This document shows, one piece after another, positions 24,804 through 35,369 of a stretch of DNA of 64,000 nt (within the stretch, counting starts at the first letter, position 1; each line of letters opens with the position of its first letter). This DNA comes from Phanerochaete sordida (lineage: Eukaryota > Basidiomycota > Agaricomycetes > Polyporales > Phanerochaetaceae), in NCBI GenBank assembly GCA_019973155.2, contig BPQB01000004.1:248001-312000 (forward strand), given 5' to 3'. The position numbers and the translations under genes were made by a program. The notes under the pieces were generated by a model that saw only the letters and a program-made list of their open reading frames with translations, searched no databases and was not told the DNA's origin.

Positions 24804-25823
24804 ATGTGCTTCCCCAGCAAAAGGCAGAAAAATAACCTCGAGGACGAAAGCCCAAAGAAGCCTCCCGCCCCCGCCGAACCTATAAAACCCCAGGAGCCAG
24901 CAGCTGCCCAGCCATCAACAGCTCCCCCTCCTTCTGAACCCGCCTCCGCACCAGCCCCCGAACCAGCCCCCACCACCGACACCACCCCCGCACCAGCTAC
25001 AGACATGGCCCCCAAGGTTGCTATCATCATCTACTCCATGTACGGCCACATTGCCAAGCGTATGTCTCCTGTGCCGCGCCTCGCCTCTCGCCGCTGACCG
25101 CATACACCCAGTCGCCGAGGCCGAGAAGGCTGGCATCGAGAAGGCCGGCGGCTCCGCGACCATCTACCAGTGCGTATGCACGTCCCACCGCGCGCGCCCG
25201 CCGCTGACCGCCTCCCAGGATCGCCGAGACGCTCCCCGAGGAGGTCCTCGCGAAGATGCACGCCCCGCCCAAGCCCGCGTACCCCGTGATCCAGGTCGAC
25301 GAGCTCACGCAGTTCGACGGCTTCGTCTTCGGCATCCCCACGCGCTACGGCAACTTCCCCGGCCAGTGGAAGGTGCGTCGCGCCCTGCGCGTCGTTGCGC
25401 GCCGCTGACCGCGCGCTGCAGGCCTTCTGGGACCAGACCGGCGGCCTCTGGGCGACGGGCGCGCTCGCGGGCAAGTACGCCAGTGTCTTCGTGTCGACCG
25501 GCACGCCCGGCGGCGGCCAGGGTGCGTATCGCCGCTCTCCCACCCGCACACACGCGCGCTGACACGCGCCACGGCCCGCAGAGAGCACGGTCCTCAACAG
25601 CATCTCCACGCTGACGCACCACGGCATCGTCTTCGTGCCGCTCGGCTACAGCACGACGTTCCCCCAGCTCGCGAACCTCTCCGAGGTGCGCGGCGGCTCG
25701 CCCTGGGGCGCGGGCACCTTCGCCGGCGCGGACGGCTCGCGCTCGCCCAGCGCGCTCGAGCTCGAGCTGGCGACCCTCCAGGGCACATACTTCTGGAACA
25801 CCGTCAAGAAGGTCGCGTTCTAG
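24804..25823 (+). CDS. WrbA/Pst2-type NAD(P)H:quinone oxidoreductase (flavodoxin-like)
   Basis: Exons 24804-25059, 25112-25169, 25219-25372, 25422-25521 and 25582-25823 give 810 nt, 269 residues. From residue ~70 the flavodoxin fold is clear: first strand and FMN phosphate loop [15 protein letters not shown], then [38 protein letters not shown] and [13 protein letters not shown], all signatures of the WrbA family. These enzymes reduce quinones by two electrons using FMN and NAD(P)H; in wood-decay fungi they act on lignin-derived quinones and in oxidative stress, often at eisosomes or the cytosol. The first ~70 residues are an extra Pro/Ala/Glu-rich segment not needed for the fold. A second in-frame Met just before KVAIII could serve as an alternative start that gives the usual ~200-residue enzyme. 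Confidence 0.9.
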
Positions 25824-26479
25824 AGTGCTTTCTGCGAACAATGGCTGTTGTATTTGGGACCTTTCGGGACCAGTGATACCGTAACGAACTACCCTGTACC
25901 ATAATGCCCTGAGATAGGCCACATATCGGATATCCCTTTCCTTGCAGTTCCTAGATCGCATCGCGTCTGCGATGGTGAATGCTGGCATAGCTGTCGTCCG
26001 GCGGTCGCGGACCCTTGATGTCGCGCGAAGGCACCGTCTGTGAGAAAGCACGCGTCGTAATTGTGCAACTTCCTCCGGTCGGCGTGCCACCCTGTGCCAG
26101 CTGTGACGGACACCGAAACCCTGAAGCTTGACGTTGCTAACGCGGTGTTCGCAGCGTGGAGTCGACGCCGACGGGCCTCGGTCTATCACCGCGCGGAACC
26201 CAGTGCACAGCACCCCGTGGGTCAGAATCGACGGGAGAGGCACCTGCCCTTCCCCAGGGCCCCAAGGTTCCCAACCGCAAAGTCTATTCCTGCACGCGTC
26301 GTGCCCCCGGCTCCCGGTCCCGAGCTCCGGGCGTCTGCGCCAGGAGCGCCCCCGCCCGATTTGGAGGCCGTCGGGCCGTTGACGTATCGGCCTGCCAATT
26401 GCAAAGCGCGCATTCCGCCTGCCACCACCACCGCCCGCCCGTCCTCCAAAAGGCTCGCAGCTAAGACCCCGCACCTGCC
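25824..26479. other. Intergenic stretch
   Basis: Holds the 3' UTR of the WrbA-like gene and the promoter of the next plus-strand gene. No coding signal or clear TATA element seen. Confidence 0.5.
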
Positions 26480-27390
26480 ATGCTCAGAACACCGCTCTCG
26501 CGCCCAATCGCCCCCGCACTCGCCGCAGCACGCCCCCGCCGCAGCCTCGCGCTCTCGCCGCGCCTCGGACGCGCCGCCGCCCCCTGCACCCCGCATCCCC
26601 AACCCTCCCTCCGTCCCGCCGTTCACGCCCCGCCCACCCTACTTGTCCGCAGCCATAATCAGCAAGAGGCGCGCCGCGCACACTCGACCGCGCCGCCGTC
26701 CTTCGAGGACCCCGACCGCCCGGGGCTCTTCTACCACCGCTTCGCGCCGCCGGGCACGCCGCCCGTCTTCGCGCTGTCCTTCCTCGCCGAGCGGCCGCCG
26801 CGCGTCGACTCCGCGAGCGTGCTCGGCTGGCTGCCCGCCGCCGCGCCCGCCGGCGGCGATGCGGGCCTCAACGACTTCCGCGAGAACGGTGCGTGCCTGC
26901 TGTGTGCTGTCCGCGGGAGGGGCTCACGCGCAGGATTGTGGGGTAGTGCGCTTCCTCGAGATCATGCATGAGGCGATACGCGCTGCGCTCCGTGATGGCG
27001 TCGACGAGGTGCAGAAGAACGGCGCGGTGCAGACGCAGGAGGGCTGGATGCACATCCACGGTGCGCCCCGCCGGCCCCTCGCGGCCCCATGCTCGTCGTA
27101 GACTGACCGTCGTGCCCTGCAGATGAGCGCAATGTGCCCGCGCTGGGGCGCATCGGCGACCCAGATGATATCATCGCGTCCGTGCGGGTCGAGAAGGGCC
27201 AGGTGCGTGTCATCCTCTAATAACATCGACGGCGACGCTCAAGGCCGCACAGATCCTCGCCGAGACGTACCAGCCCATGCCCGCGTACCGCCTCTGCACG
27301 AGCGACGGCATCCTGAAGCTGACGGAGGGCCTCGCGCGGCGGCTGGAGGAGTCCCTGCGGTACCAGGTCCAGGCGGAATTGCGGCCGTGA
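26480..27390 (+). CDS. Conserved-looking fungal protein of unknown function, probably mitochondrial
   Basis: Exons 26480-26888, 26947-27060, 27123-27202 and 27253-27390 sum to 741 nt, 246 residues. The first ~70 residues are rich in Arg, Ala and Ser with no acidic residues (MLRTPLSRPIAPALAAARPRR), like a mitochondrial presequence. The C-terminal part is compact: FLEIMHEAIRAALRDGVDEV, a histidine in WMHIHDERNVPALGRIGDPDDI, then AETYQPMPAYRLCTSDG and an amphipathic helix LTEGLARRLEESL. I recognise this as a pattern seen in fungal hypothetical proteins but cannot attach a function. The three introns interrupt the conserved half in frame, which supports the model; the exact start among N-terminal Met codons is uncertain. 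Confidence 0.7.
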
Positions 27391-27509
27391 GCGCGTCCCC
27401 GTTCCCGTATCGTGGTCTGCGCCGCACGCTGCACGCCACGCCACCCATATCCCGGACACACCCCACCACAAAAGTAACTGGCAGTCCGTTATTTTATCGT
27501 AGTGTAGCG

Positions 27510-29688
27510 TCACAACCCCTGCTCGACCTGTTGTACCCCGTCTAATACCCTGTGCACCCACATGTCCAGAATCTGCAGCTGCATCCGCGCCTCTGCTGCG
27601 TCGCCGAGGTCGACTGTCTGCCTGTCAGCTGCGGCGCACCGCGCGGGAGAGTGTGTGCGTACCTGTGTTCCACTCCTCGAGACGCGCCTTCAGGGGCGCG
27701 AGGAACTCCTCGCGCAGAGAACGAAGCACGTCGTGCGAGCGCACGCCGAGCTGAGCAGCATGCCAATCAGACAACGCAGACCAGGCGCAAGCCCCCACTC
27801 ACCTTATCCTCCGCGTCCCGCTGCAGTATAACATACAGCAGCCCAAGACTCTCAACCAACCTCCCCGGCTCGCCCGCCTCAAAGAACGCCTCCAGCCCCT
27901 CCCCATCCCGCCCCTCCGGTCCGTCCACCCGCCACAGCACGCCAGCAAATTGCTCCACGAACGAACCGTCGGGCGCCGCCCCCGGCGCGCCCAGCACGGC
28001 GAGCACCGCGTCCTTCACGAGCCCGACGCCCGCCGCGCGCATCGGCGCCGGCATGTCTGGTGCCGCGAGCAGGCCGCGCAGGAGCGCGCGCCGCTGTGGC
28101 GGCGCGCACGCGGCGAGGAGCGCGCCGAGCGCGCGGAAGGCGGCGTGCCGTGTCTGTGGGGAGGGGTGGGCGGAGGCGATGGGGGGGAGGAGGTGTGCGA
28201 GGGGGAGCGCGAGCTCCGGGGCGAGTGCCGGGGGTGGGATTTGGTGGGTGAGGGGGGTGAGGGTCGTGAGGAGGAGCGCGAGTGAGGAGCTGAGCGCGGT
28301 GGCGGTTTGGAGGGAGGCGAGCAGGGCCGGGAGGAACGTTGTGAGGGCTGAAGGTGGCTGCGGCGTCTGTGAGTGCGCGAGGAGCATCAGGGCGGCGAGG
28401 CCTGGCGCGGACGCGATGCGCGCGCCGTCGATGCCGAGTTCGTGGAGGACGTCCTGGGGCGAGACATTCGACAGCGAGCGGTGGCATGAGGACGAGACCG
28501 CTCACCCAGGCATCGCGCACGACGTCGCTGTCGTCCGCGGGCTCAGACGCGCCGGCGTGCGCGGGCATGACGAGGCGCGGGAACTGTTTCGCGAGCGCGC
28601 GCTGCGCGATGTCGCCGTCGAGCTGGTTGGCGAAGGCCGCGAGCGAGTCTTTGATGAAGCTGTACAGCAGGTCCTGGGGCGCTGCGTGAGTGGCGTCGAG
28701 AGTGAGGGGGGGGGGGGCGTTACCGTAGCGGGTCCGGGCTGGCCTTCTGTCGCCCACGGGGCGACTGCGCGCACCAGTCCGAGTAGCTGCCAGAAGACGG
28801 CCTGCGCTTCTTGTGGTGTATACACAGGCGCGCTTGTGGACAGAAAGGCTGTGAGCTGCGAGAAGATCGGCTCCAGGACTTCTTCAGAGGTGCGTTTGCC
28901 TTTCTTCAGTCGCGGTATGGCTGCGTATAATGGTCAGCTCGTGTGACACCCAGGGCGGAGGCACGGCGTGCCTTGCGCGTAGATCTGGAGCAGTCGCTCA
29001 GTCTGACCGCTGAGGCTTTCCTCGCCTTTCGGTATCTCATCGTCGTCGTCGTCTTCGTCCTCTTGCAGGCTCTGAATGCGCGCCACTTGTTCCTGCGCGA
29101 CGACGATGAGCTCCTTGGCGCTGCATTCGCGAGCGATGTCGTGAAGCAGTCTGAATGCCGACGCGTAGGGCAAAGGGAGCAGGGTGGGCACAGCTGAGAA
29201 GGCATCCTGCAACACACTTTAGCTCGCTATACATCGTACAATTGCACACTCACTAGCCCGGACAGTGCTTCGGAGGATTTTACGATAGCGCCAAAGCGAG
29301 TCAAGGCTTGTTCAGGATCCTGGGCCTGACTGGCAGCAACGAGCAGCGACTGCAGCACAACAGATGCATCCTAGATAAGACCGTTCGCGTCAGCACTGGT
29401 ATGGCTGAGGAATCGATGAGGTACATCATTGGCGAGCTCGTCTTCCGGTATATTGAGCTCGCTCCGGAGGGCGTGGATGGCAGACTAGCGCGGCACGATA
29501 AGGCTAACGACGGTTGGCGGGACAGGCGGATGACACACCTGTGCAGGCATGGGCCTCGTGGCGGGTCGCGCGGGCGAACGTGGCTCAGTTGGACGCGGCA
29601 CGAGGCGGCGGGAGACAAGGGCGGTGACGAATGCGGACGCGCCAGCGGTGATGGCGATCAGCTTTGTGGCGTCACTCGCTGATCGCAT
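27510..29688 (-). CDS. Ybp/Alf4/glomulin-like alpha-helical repeat protein
   Basis: Nine exons, complement(27510-27613, 27663-27750, 27803-28453, 28506-28673, 28724-28920, 28972-29206, 29254-29370, 29425-29484, 29539-29688), give 1,770 nt, 589 residues. The protein is almost all amphipathic helices (ALTRFGAIVKSSEAL, YASAFRLLHDIARECSAKEL, an acidic run EDEDDDDDE, then long Ala/Leu-rich HEAT-like helices, ending QILDMWVHRVLDGV). This resembles the fungal Ybp1/Ybp2-glomulin group, which includes Yap1-binding and kinetochore-associated proteins; the assignment is tentative. The N-terminal exon has a hydrophobic helix (LIAITAGASAFVTALV) unexpected for that family, so the start may be wrong. The intron after 28972 appears to use a GC donor. 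Head-to-head with the ABC transporter gene. Confidence 0.65.
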
Positions 29689-29833
29689 GCGTGCGAGTCC
29701 GCCTGGGTTATCACATGTGCCGTGAGACAGCACCGTCCTCCGACCCTCGCTTGCCCCAACTTTTCTTCCAGCCTGCCACCATGCACCCGGCCCTCTGACC
29801 TGGCACATATATCCCCATCTATCGTTATACCTA
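29689..29833. promoter_or_regulatory. Short divergent promoter between the helical protein and PXA-type genes
   Basis: Only 145 bp separates the two start codons, which point away from each other. It carries CT-rich tracts (29741-29775) and a TATAT motif near 29808. Both core promoters and 5' UTRs must fit here or overlap, so co-regulation is plausible. Confidence 0.5.
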
Positions 29834-32602
29834 ATGCCCGCCATGTCTCTCCGCGCCTCCGTCGACAAGCTCGTCCAGCTACCCCGCACCCACCGCAGCG
29901 CCATCGTCCTCGCCGCTCTCGCCATCGTCGTCCTCAGAGGGAGGCTCCTGCGACTGCCAAAAGGCATCCAGAAACGGAGGCAGCATGCAGCGACGCAAGA
30001 AGAGCTCGACCAGGCAGTACAGCAGCTTTACGAGACGGCGCCAGACGGAACGAAGGTCCTACTCGTACCACATAGGCACCAGATAGTCAAGGTGCGTCCA
30101 GCACGCTTTGCACCAGAGCCGTCTCACGTCCGTTTTTAGGTCCCGCTGAAGCCAACACCAGCCAAGACACTCGCTGCAGACGCAAAGCGCTTCCCGCTCG
30201 CACCGCCATCACACAAACCGAACCTCGACAAGACCTTTCTCAGCCAGCTCCGCGCGATACTACGCATCGCCTTCCGCTCATGGCACTCCAAAGAGTCGCT
30301 CATCCTCTTCACGCACTCCTTCTTCCTCGTGCTCCGCACCGTGCTCAGCGTCGGCGTCGCGCGGCTCGACGGCCGGCTCGTGCGCGACATCGTCAGCGCG
30401 GACGGGAGGGGCTTCCTCAAGGGCCTCGGGCTCTGGTTCGCGCTCGCGATCCCGAGCACATACACGAACACCATGGTGCGCTGTCCTTGTCTCCCCCGCC
30501 TACCCCGCTGACCCCGCGTCAGATCCACCACCTGCAGGCGAAGCTCTCGCTGCGCCTGCGCACGAAGCTGACGCGCTACACGCACGACCTGTACCTCGCC
30601 GGCGCGCCGGACCTGCGCTACTACCGCGCGGGCCCCGAGGGCGGGCTCGACGGCGCCGCCCAGTACCTCACCTCCGACATCGCCGCGTTCTGCGACGCGT
30701 TCGCGCAGGTCTAGTGCGTCCGCCCGCGTGCCCCTCCAGCAGTAAGCTGACTGCCCGCCAGCGGGAACGTGCTGAAGCCGTCGCTCGACCTCCTGCTCTT
30801 CACGTCGCAGCTCTCGCGCACGCTCGGCGTGCGCGGCACGCTCCTGCTCTTCCTCAACTACTACGCTACCGTCAAGGTCCTCCGCGCGGTCACGCCCGCG
30901 TTTGGCCGCCTCGCCGCGGTCGAGGCGAGGCTCGAGGGCGAGTACCGCGCCGGCATGGGTCGGGTGGGGCGAGAGAGCGAGGAGGTCGCGTGAGTCATGC
31001 AGTCCTGCTCAATCGTGCACTCGCTGAACACTGCCCTCAGGTTCTACAACGGCGGCTCCCGAGAACGCGAAATCCTCTGGCGTGCATATAACCGCCTCGT
31101 GAAACACATCAACTCCATTTACAAGGCCAGTCCCGCTCCACACTCCCCTTCGAATGCTGGTCGTGACACCCCTTGCAGATACGCATCGCGTACGAGTGGA
31201 CAGAAGACTATGTAATCAAGTACTTGTGGAGTGCAGCGGGATATGCTCTCATCGCGGTGCCCGTTCTCCTTACAAGACGGCGAAACGTCTCTGTCCAGAC
31301 TGGTAGTGCGCCAGGGGAACGTCCAATCGATGACCAGGTCGCCAACCGGACTGAGAGTAAGCTGGCTGCAACTGATCATCCTTTCCGTGCTGACCGATAT
31401 TCCCAGCATACATCTCATCACGTCGCCTCCTCCTCTCCCTCGCCGACGCCGGCGGCCGCCTGATGTACGCCTACAAAGACCTGCTCGAGCTCGCGGGCCT
31501 CACAACGCGGCTCTACACCCTCCTCTCGACGCTCCACTCGCTCGCGCCCCTGCCCACGCCCGCAGACGCCGGGCCCGTCGTCGCGCTCACGGACGTCGAC
31601 GTCGCCGTGCCCGCGCCCGCGGGCGCCGCGCCGCTCGTGCTCGTGCGCCGCCTCTCGCTCGCGCTCCGCGCCGGCGAGCACCTCATGGTCACGGGCAGCA
31701 ACGGCGTCGGCAAGACCGCCGTCGCGCGCGTGCTCGCGGGCCTCTGGGCCGCGCAAGGTGCAGGCGCCGCCGCCGTCGTGCGCCCGCCCGGCCGCACCGG
31801 CGTCTTCGTCGTCCCGCAGCGCGCGTACATGGTCGCCGGCACGCTGCTCGACCAGTGCGTGTTTCTCTTCCAGCTCAGTGCAGTGGGGTGTGACTGAGGA
31901 CCGGCAGGATCATATATCCCGACGCGTACCCCGACTTCGTCAGGGCGGGCCGCACGCACGCGGAGCTCGCGGAGATCCTCGCCGCCGTCAACCTCGCGTA
32001 CCTCCCCGCGCGCGAGGGCGGCTGGGGCACGCGCAAGGAGTGGCGCGACGTGCTCAGCGGCGGCGAGAAGCAGCGGGTGCGTGTGCCCGCGCCCTCACGC
32101 GTGCAGCGCTCACTGCTCACCTTGTCGTGTAGATGGGCATGGCGCGCGTGTTCTACCACCGGCCGCAGTTTGCCGTGCTCGACGGTGAGTCGCGCGGGCG
32201 TGGGGGTGTAAGGGCGCGTGCTGACGCTTCGCGGGTAGAGTGCACGAGCGCGGTGAGCAGCGACGTCGAGGGCCGCATGTACGAGCACGCCAAGGCGCTC
32301 GGCATCACGCTCATCACGATCTCCCTGCGGTGCGCCCTCTCCCTTTCCGTGCTCTTCTTTACCATACTCACTCGCGCGTTGCCCGCGCGCGCAGGCCGTC
32401 GTTGATGAAGTACCACACGCAGCTGCTCACGCTCGCGGGCGACGCTCGGGGGTCGTGGACGCTCGCGCGCGTCGGGACCGCCGCGGAGCGCATGGGCCTC
32501 GACCGCGAGATCGTCGCGCTCGAGGCGCGCCTCGGCGAGGTCGCGGGCTGGGAGCGGCGCGTGCGCGAGCTTGCGCGGGCGTTGGCTGTGGAGGAGCAGT
32601 GA
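29834..32602 (+). CDS. Peroxisomal half ABC transporter, ABCD/PXA type (long-chain acyl-CoA import)
   Basis: Eleven exons (29834-30091, 30140-30475, 30523-30713, 30762-30989, 31041-31125, 31179-31356, 31407-31854, 31908-32076, 32133-32184, 32239-32329, 32395-32602) sum to 2,244 nt, 747 residues. The N-terminal TMD has the ABCD-type features ([19 protein letters not shown], FVEDxVIKY-like [13 protein letters not shown]). The NBD has Walker [10 protein letters not shown], signature [19 protein letters not shown] and a degenerate switch TISLR instead of a His. Half-transporters of this family pair (Pxa1/Pxa2, ALDP/PMP70) to bring activated fatty acids into peroxisomes for beta-oxidation. The TISLR motif is usual in ABCD proteins, where it is followed by PSL. 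Which of the two partners this is cannot be told by eye. One intron (31126-31178) seems to be GC-AG. Confidence 0.88.
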
Positions 32603-33811
32603 GGTGCGGGGGTGGTCGGGGGTGTCGGGGGTGGGGGTGGGTGGTGATGGTGGTTGTGAGGAGGATAGTGTACGTGCGTGGACTGTAAGTTGGGTGGAAT
32701 GAGAGGCTTTGCTGATTTACAGGAGGCGTGCGTGCGGCGACAGTTGGTCATGAGTGCTCATGGACGGGGCAAAAAAGAGAGCAGCACTACTAAATCGAAG
32801 TAACTAAACCGAAGGCAATCCAGGATAGGTTTGGCCGAGAAACATTGCTCACTATCACAAGCCGTGCGTGGGACGAAGTTGGACGTTGGAGCGCAGCGCT
32901 ACGGACTGCACCCGATCGGTGAGAGCACGCCCTATCGCGCCGTATGGGACGAACTGACCGACCCTGGCTGCAGCGCGACCGGGAGGGTGTCTTGAGCTTA
33001 TCCTCGCGTGCGATCGTCTCAAATACAATCCGGCTGCCGCTCGGGCTACCCATGCGTCACCTGGGTGATTGGCATGCCAGGCAGCGCTACAAGCTTCCTG
33101 ACTTTCTTGCGTTATGCGACATACGCATGCGTGGACCTCTCCCCGATGCTTGCGTATGCCCGGCAAGGTCTGTCTTTCGAAAGCTCGAACGTCAATCAGC
33201 TAACCTGTACCCCGCCCTCTGCTCCCTCCTGGCCAATGTTCTCCCTATCGGAAGGTCCGTCCAGGAGGATTTGCGGGATCTATCAAGGGTCTGGTACCGC
33301 GCAGGGCGCCGGAGCCGCGCGAGCGAGCGCTCTTCGAAGCTCGGGTGCTCAGGTGGGAGAAGCTCTTCATGAAGGGCGGTAGGGCGACGAGCGTCGATGG
33401 CCTAGTTATCGGCCAGGGCTGCAGCCGCGAGCGGTGCGCTTGTTGCGGAGGCGGGCTCACGTTCCTCTTCGCGTGGTCAGCGCTCGGTGTTTGAACGGGT
33501 TCCATACACCTTTCTGACTTCCCTCACAGATTGCAGACGAGCGGCGCTGCTCTAAGGGCGACCCGGGCCTGCCGCGAAAGGAAACGGGCAGCGCGGGGAT
33601 ACACGTGTCTGTGCGGGAGCCAATCAGGGGGCGCATACACGGTCGTGTGAGGGCTTGGAAAGAGCACACGACCCCCTACCCGACCAGTCATCCTTTCCGC
33701 CGTGGCCCGTGCACCGCTCAGGCTGAACGACCGCCGGAGTCCTGGCGAAAATGCCGCTCTGCCTCGAACCGCCATCTCATCGCCGCTGGCTCGCCCGCTA
33801 ACGACGCTGCC
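32603..33811. other. 1.2 kb intergenic stretch upstream of the bHLH gene
   Basis: Contains the 3' UTR of the transporter gene and the promoter or long leader of the bHLH gene. A frame stays open from 33605 into the bHLH ORF but begins without ATG and looks non-coding. Confidence 0.5.
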
Positions 33812-34981
33812 ATGCTTGCCACCGACGCTCTGACCTACAGCGCGAGCTGCAACCCGCCCAGGAATGCGAAGCGACCACGCACCGACGCAGAGACAGCATT
33901 TCCGCAGGCTAATCAGCCCCTCGAGCAGCACCCATGGTCCCCGATGTCCCGCAGGGACTCTCACCAGCCGCCGCGCGGGTCCTCCGATGGCGAAGAGGAC
34001 GAAGCTGACGATTACGAGTCCACCTCCCCGCCCCCCACGCTGCCGACAAAGCGACGGAGCCGCAAGCCTGGCCTTCTATCACGCTCCGCCCGCGAGAGCC
34101 AATGCAAGCTCAAGCACTCGCGCATCGAGAAGGCCCGCCGCGCCAAAATCAACGAGACGCTCGCGACGCTCAGCAACCTCGTGCACGCCGCGGAGGAACA
34201 GCGCGGAGGCACTCCCGATGCAGAGGGGCCCGCGAAGAGGCCTGGGAAAGAGTTCAAGCTCGACGTGCTCGTCAAGGCTGTCGCCTACATCCAGGAGCTC
34301 ATACACAAAGTCAAGACCCTCGAGAGCCGCACATGCGCCCATTGTTCCGCATCGAGCGGAGCTTCAGGGCGCCCGACGCGCAAACGCAAGGTCTCGGATT
34401 TGGAGGTCGATAACGAGACCGTCTCTGCCGTCGTCGACGAGGTCGACCCGCCAAAGTCGCCGCTATCGCCACTGTCTCCGCCAGTGGAGCCCGATCCCGA
34501 ATCGCCGCCCATTCGCGCTCAGAGGATGGTGCCTTCACACTCACCCTGCCTCCCTTCCATCAGCTCTTGGCTTCCGAACCCGTACGTCGACCCGAGCTGC
34601 CTGAGCACACTACCCTCCGCGAATGCGAACGGCTCGCCCTCCCGCCAGGTAGCGGCGCCGCTCTCGAGTTCCTCCCGAGTCCCGCTCCCACTCACGGCGT
34701 CCGCGCCTCCCGCGCTCGCGCTGCCCGGGTCTACGCACTCGCAGCTGACGCCGTCGCCTCCGATAGCGGCCGACACGAGCCGCAGGTACATCAGCACGCC
34801 GAAGCGGCGCGTGTCCGCGGCGTACGCCGCGAGCGTGTCGCCGACGGTCTCGCCGAGCTGGACACCTGACGACGAGACCGCCGTGTCGGTCCTGCTCTCG
34901 ATGAGCTCGTCTCCATCCGCGAGCCCGACGTCCTCGCGCCTGCGCGGGGACAGCCTCGATAGCAATGGTGCGCGGTCCTAG
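33812..34981 (+). CDS. bHLH transcription factor with an extended loop
   Basis: Single-exon ORF of 389 residues from the first ATG. The basic region KHSRIEKARRAKIN carries the His-x3-Glu-x3-Arg triad that contacts E-box DNA, CACGTG class by family rules. Helix 1 (RAKINETLATLSNLVHAAEE) is followed by a loop of about 24 residues rich in Gly, Pro and Lys and then helix 2 (KLDVLVKAVAYIQELIHKVK), which continues as a short possible zipper. The loop is much longer than the usual 5-10 residues, as in some fungal bHLH regulators. The flanks are Ser/Pro-rich; a likely nuclear localisation signal is KRRSRK before the domain and RKRKVSDLE after it. Target genes are unknown. Confidence 0.88.
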   Translation: MLATDALTYSASCNPPRNAKRPRTDAETAFPQANQPLEQHPWSPMSRRDSHQPPRGSSDGEEDEADDYESTSPPPTLPTKRRSRKPGLLSRSARESQCKLKHSRIEKARRAKINETLATLSNLVHAAEEQRGGTPDAEGPAKRPGKEFKLDVLVKAVAYIQELIHKVKTLESRTCAHCSASSGASGRPTRKRKVSDLEVDNETVSAVVDEVDPPKSPLSPLSPPVEPDPESPPIRAQRMVPSHSPCLPSISSWLPNPYVDPSCLSTLPSANANGSPSRQVAAPLSSSSRVPLPLTASAPPALALPGSTHSQLTPSPPIAADTSRRYISTPKRRVSAAYAASVSPTVSPSWTPDDETAVSVLLSMSSSPSASPTSSRLRGDSLDSNGARS

Positions 34982-35369
34982 GCCGACCTCCATGACTGCG
35001 ATGCGCACAGACACGTCGAGCTCGCCGCGTGGACTTGGCTAACGATAAAGGGCTTGACTGGATAGGATATCCACGACATTATGACGACGGAGGTTGGTGT
35101 ATGTAACATTAAGCGTGTATATTTGTTCGGATGGGTCAGACAAATAAAGAACGTAGACCTGATAGAACGGATATACTGTATGCAGGAACGACGGTATCGC
35201 CTCTTCCACAGTCTATGAGGCTGGAAGCGAGCCTAGAGGCGATACGAGGAGAGGATTGTGCTAGAGGGAAGGTACGATGTATGCTTGAGAGATGACGGCT
35301 GCTGGCGGTCTAATGTCCCGAAGACGATGCGTATTCGAGGAGGGAACGGAGAGTGATGGAAAGACAGTA
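34982..35369. other. Convergent intergenic stretch
   Basis: 3' flanks of the bHLH gene and of the F-box pseudogene. AT-rich near 35090-35170, no gene seen. Confidence 0.6.

Noticed and set aside
28705..28718. G12-type homopolymer as a possible regulatory tract
   Set aside because: Falls inside a spliced 50 nt intron; most simply its pyrimidine tract on the minus strand.
29371..29424. Apparent in-frame stop in the Ybp/glomulin-like gene suggesting a pseudogene
   Set aside because: The stop lies in a good 54 nt intron (GTACCT donor, CTGAC branch, TCTAG acceptor) that splices in phase.
33605..33811. N-terminal extension of the bHLH ORF
   Set aside because: Starts at a non-ATG codon and has no conserved composition; first 207 nt treated as leader.
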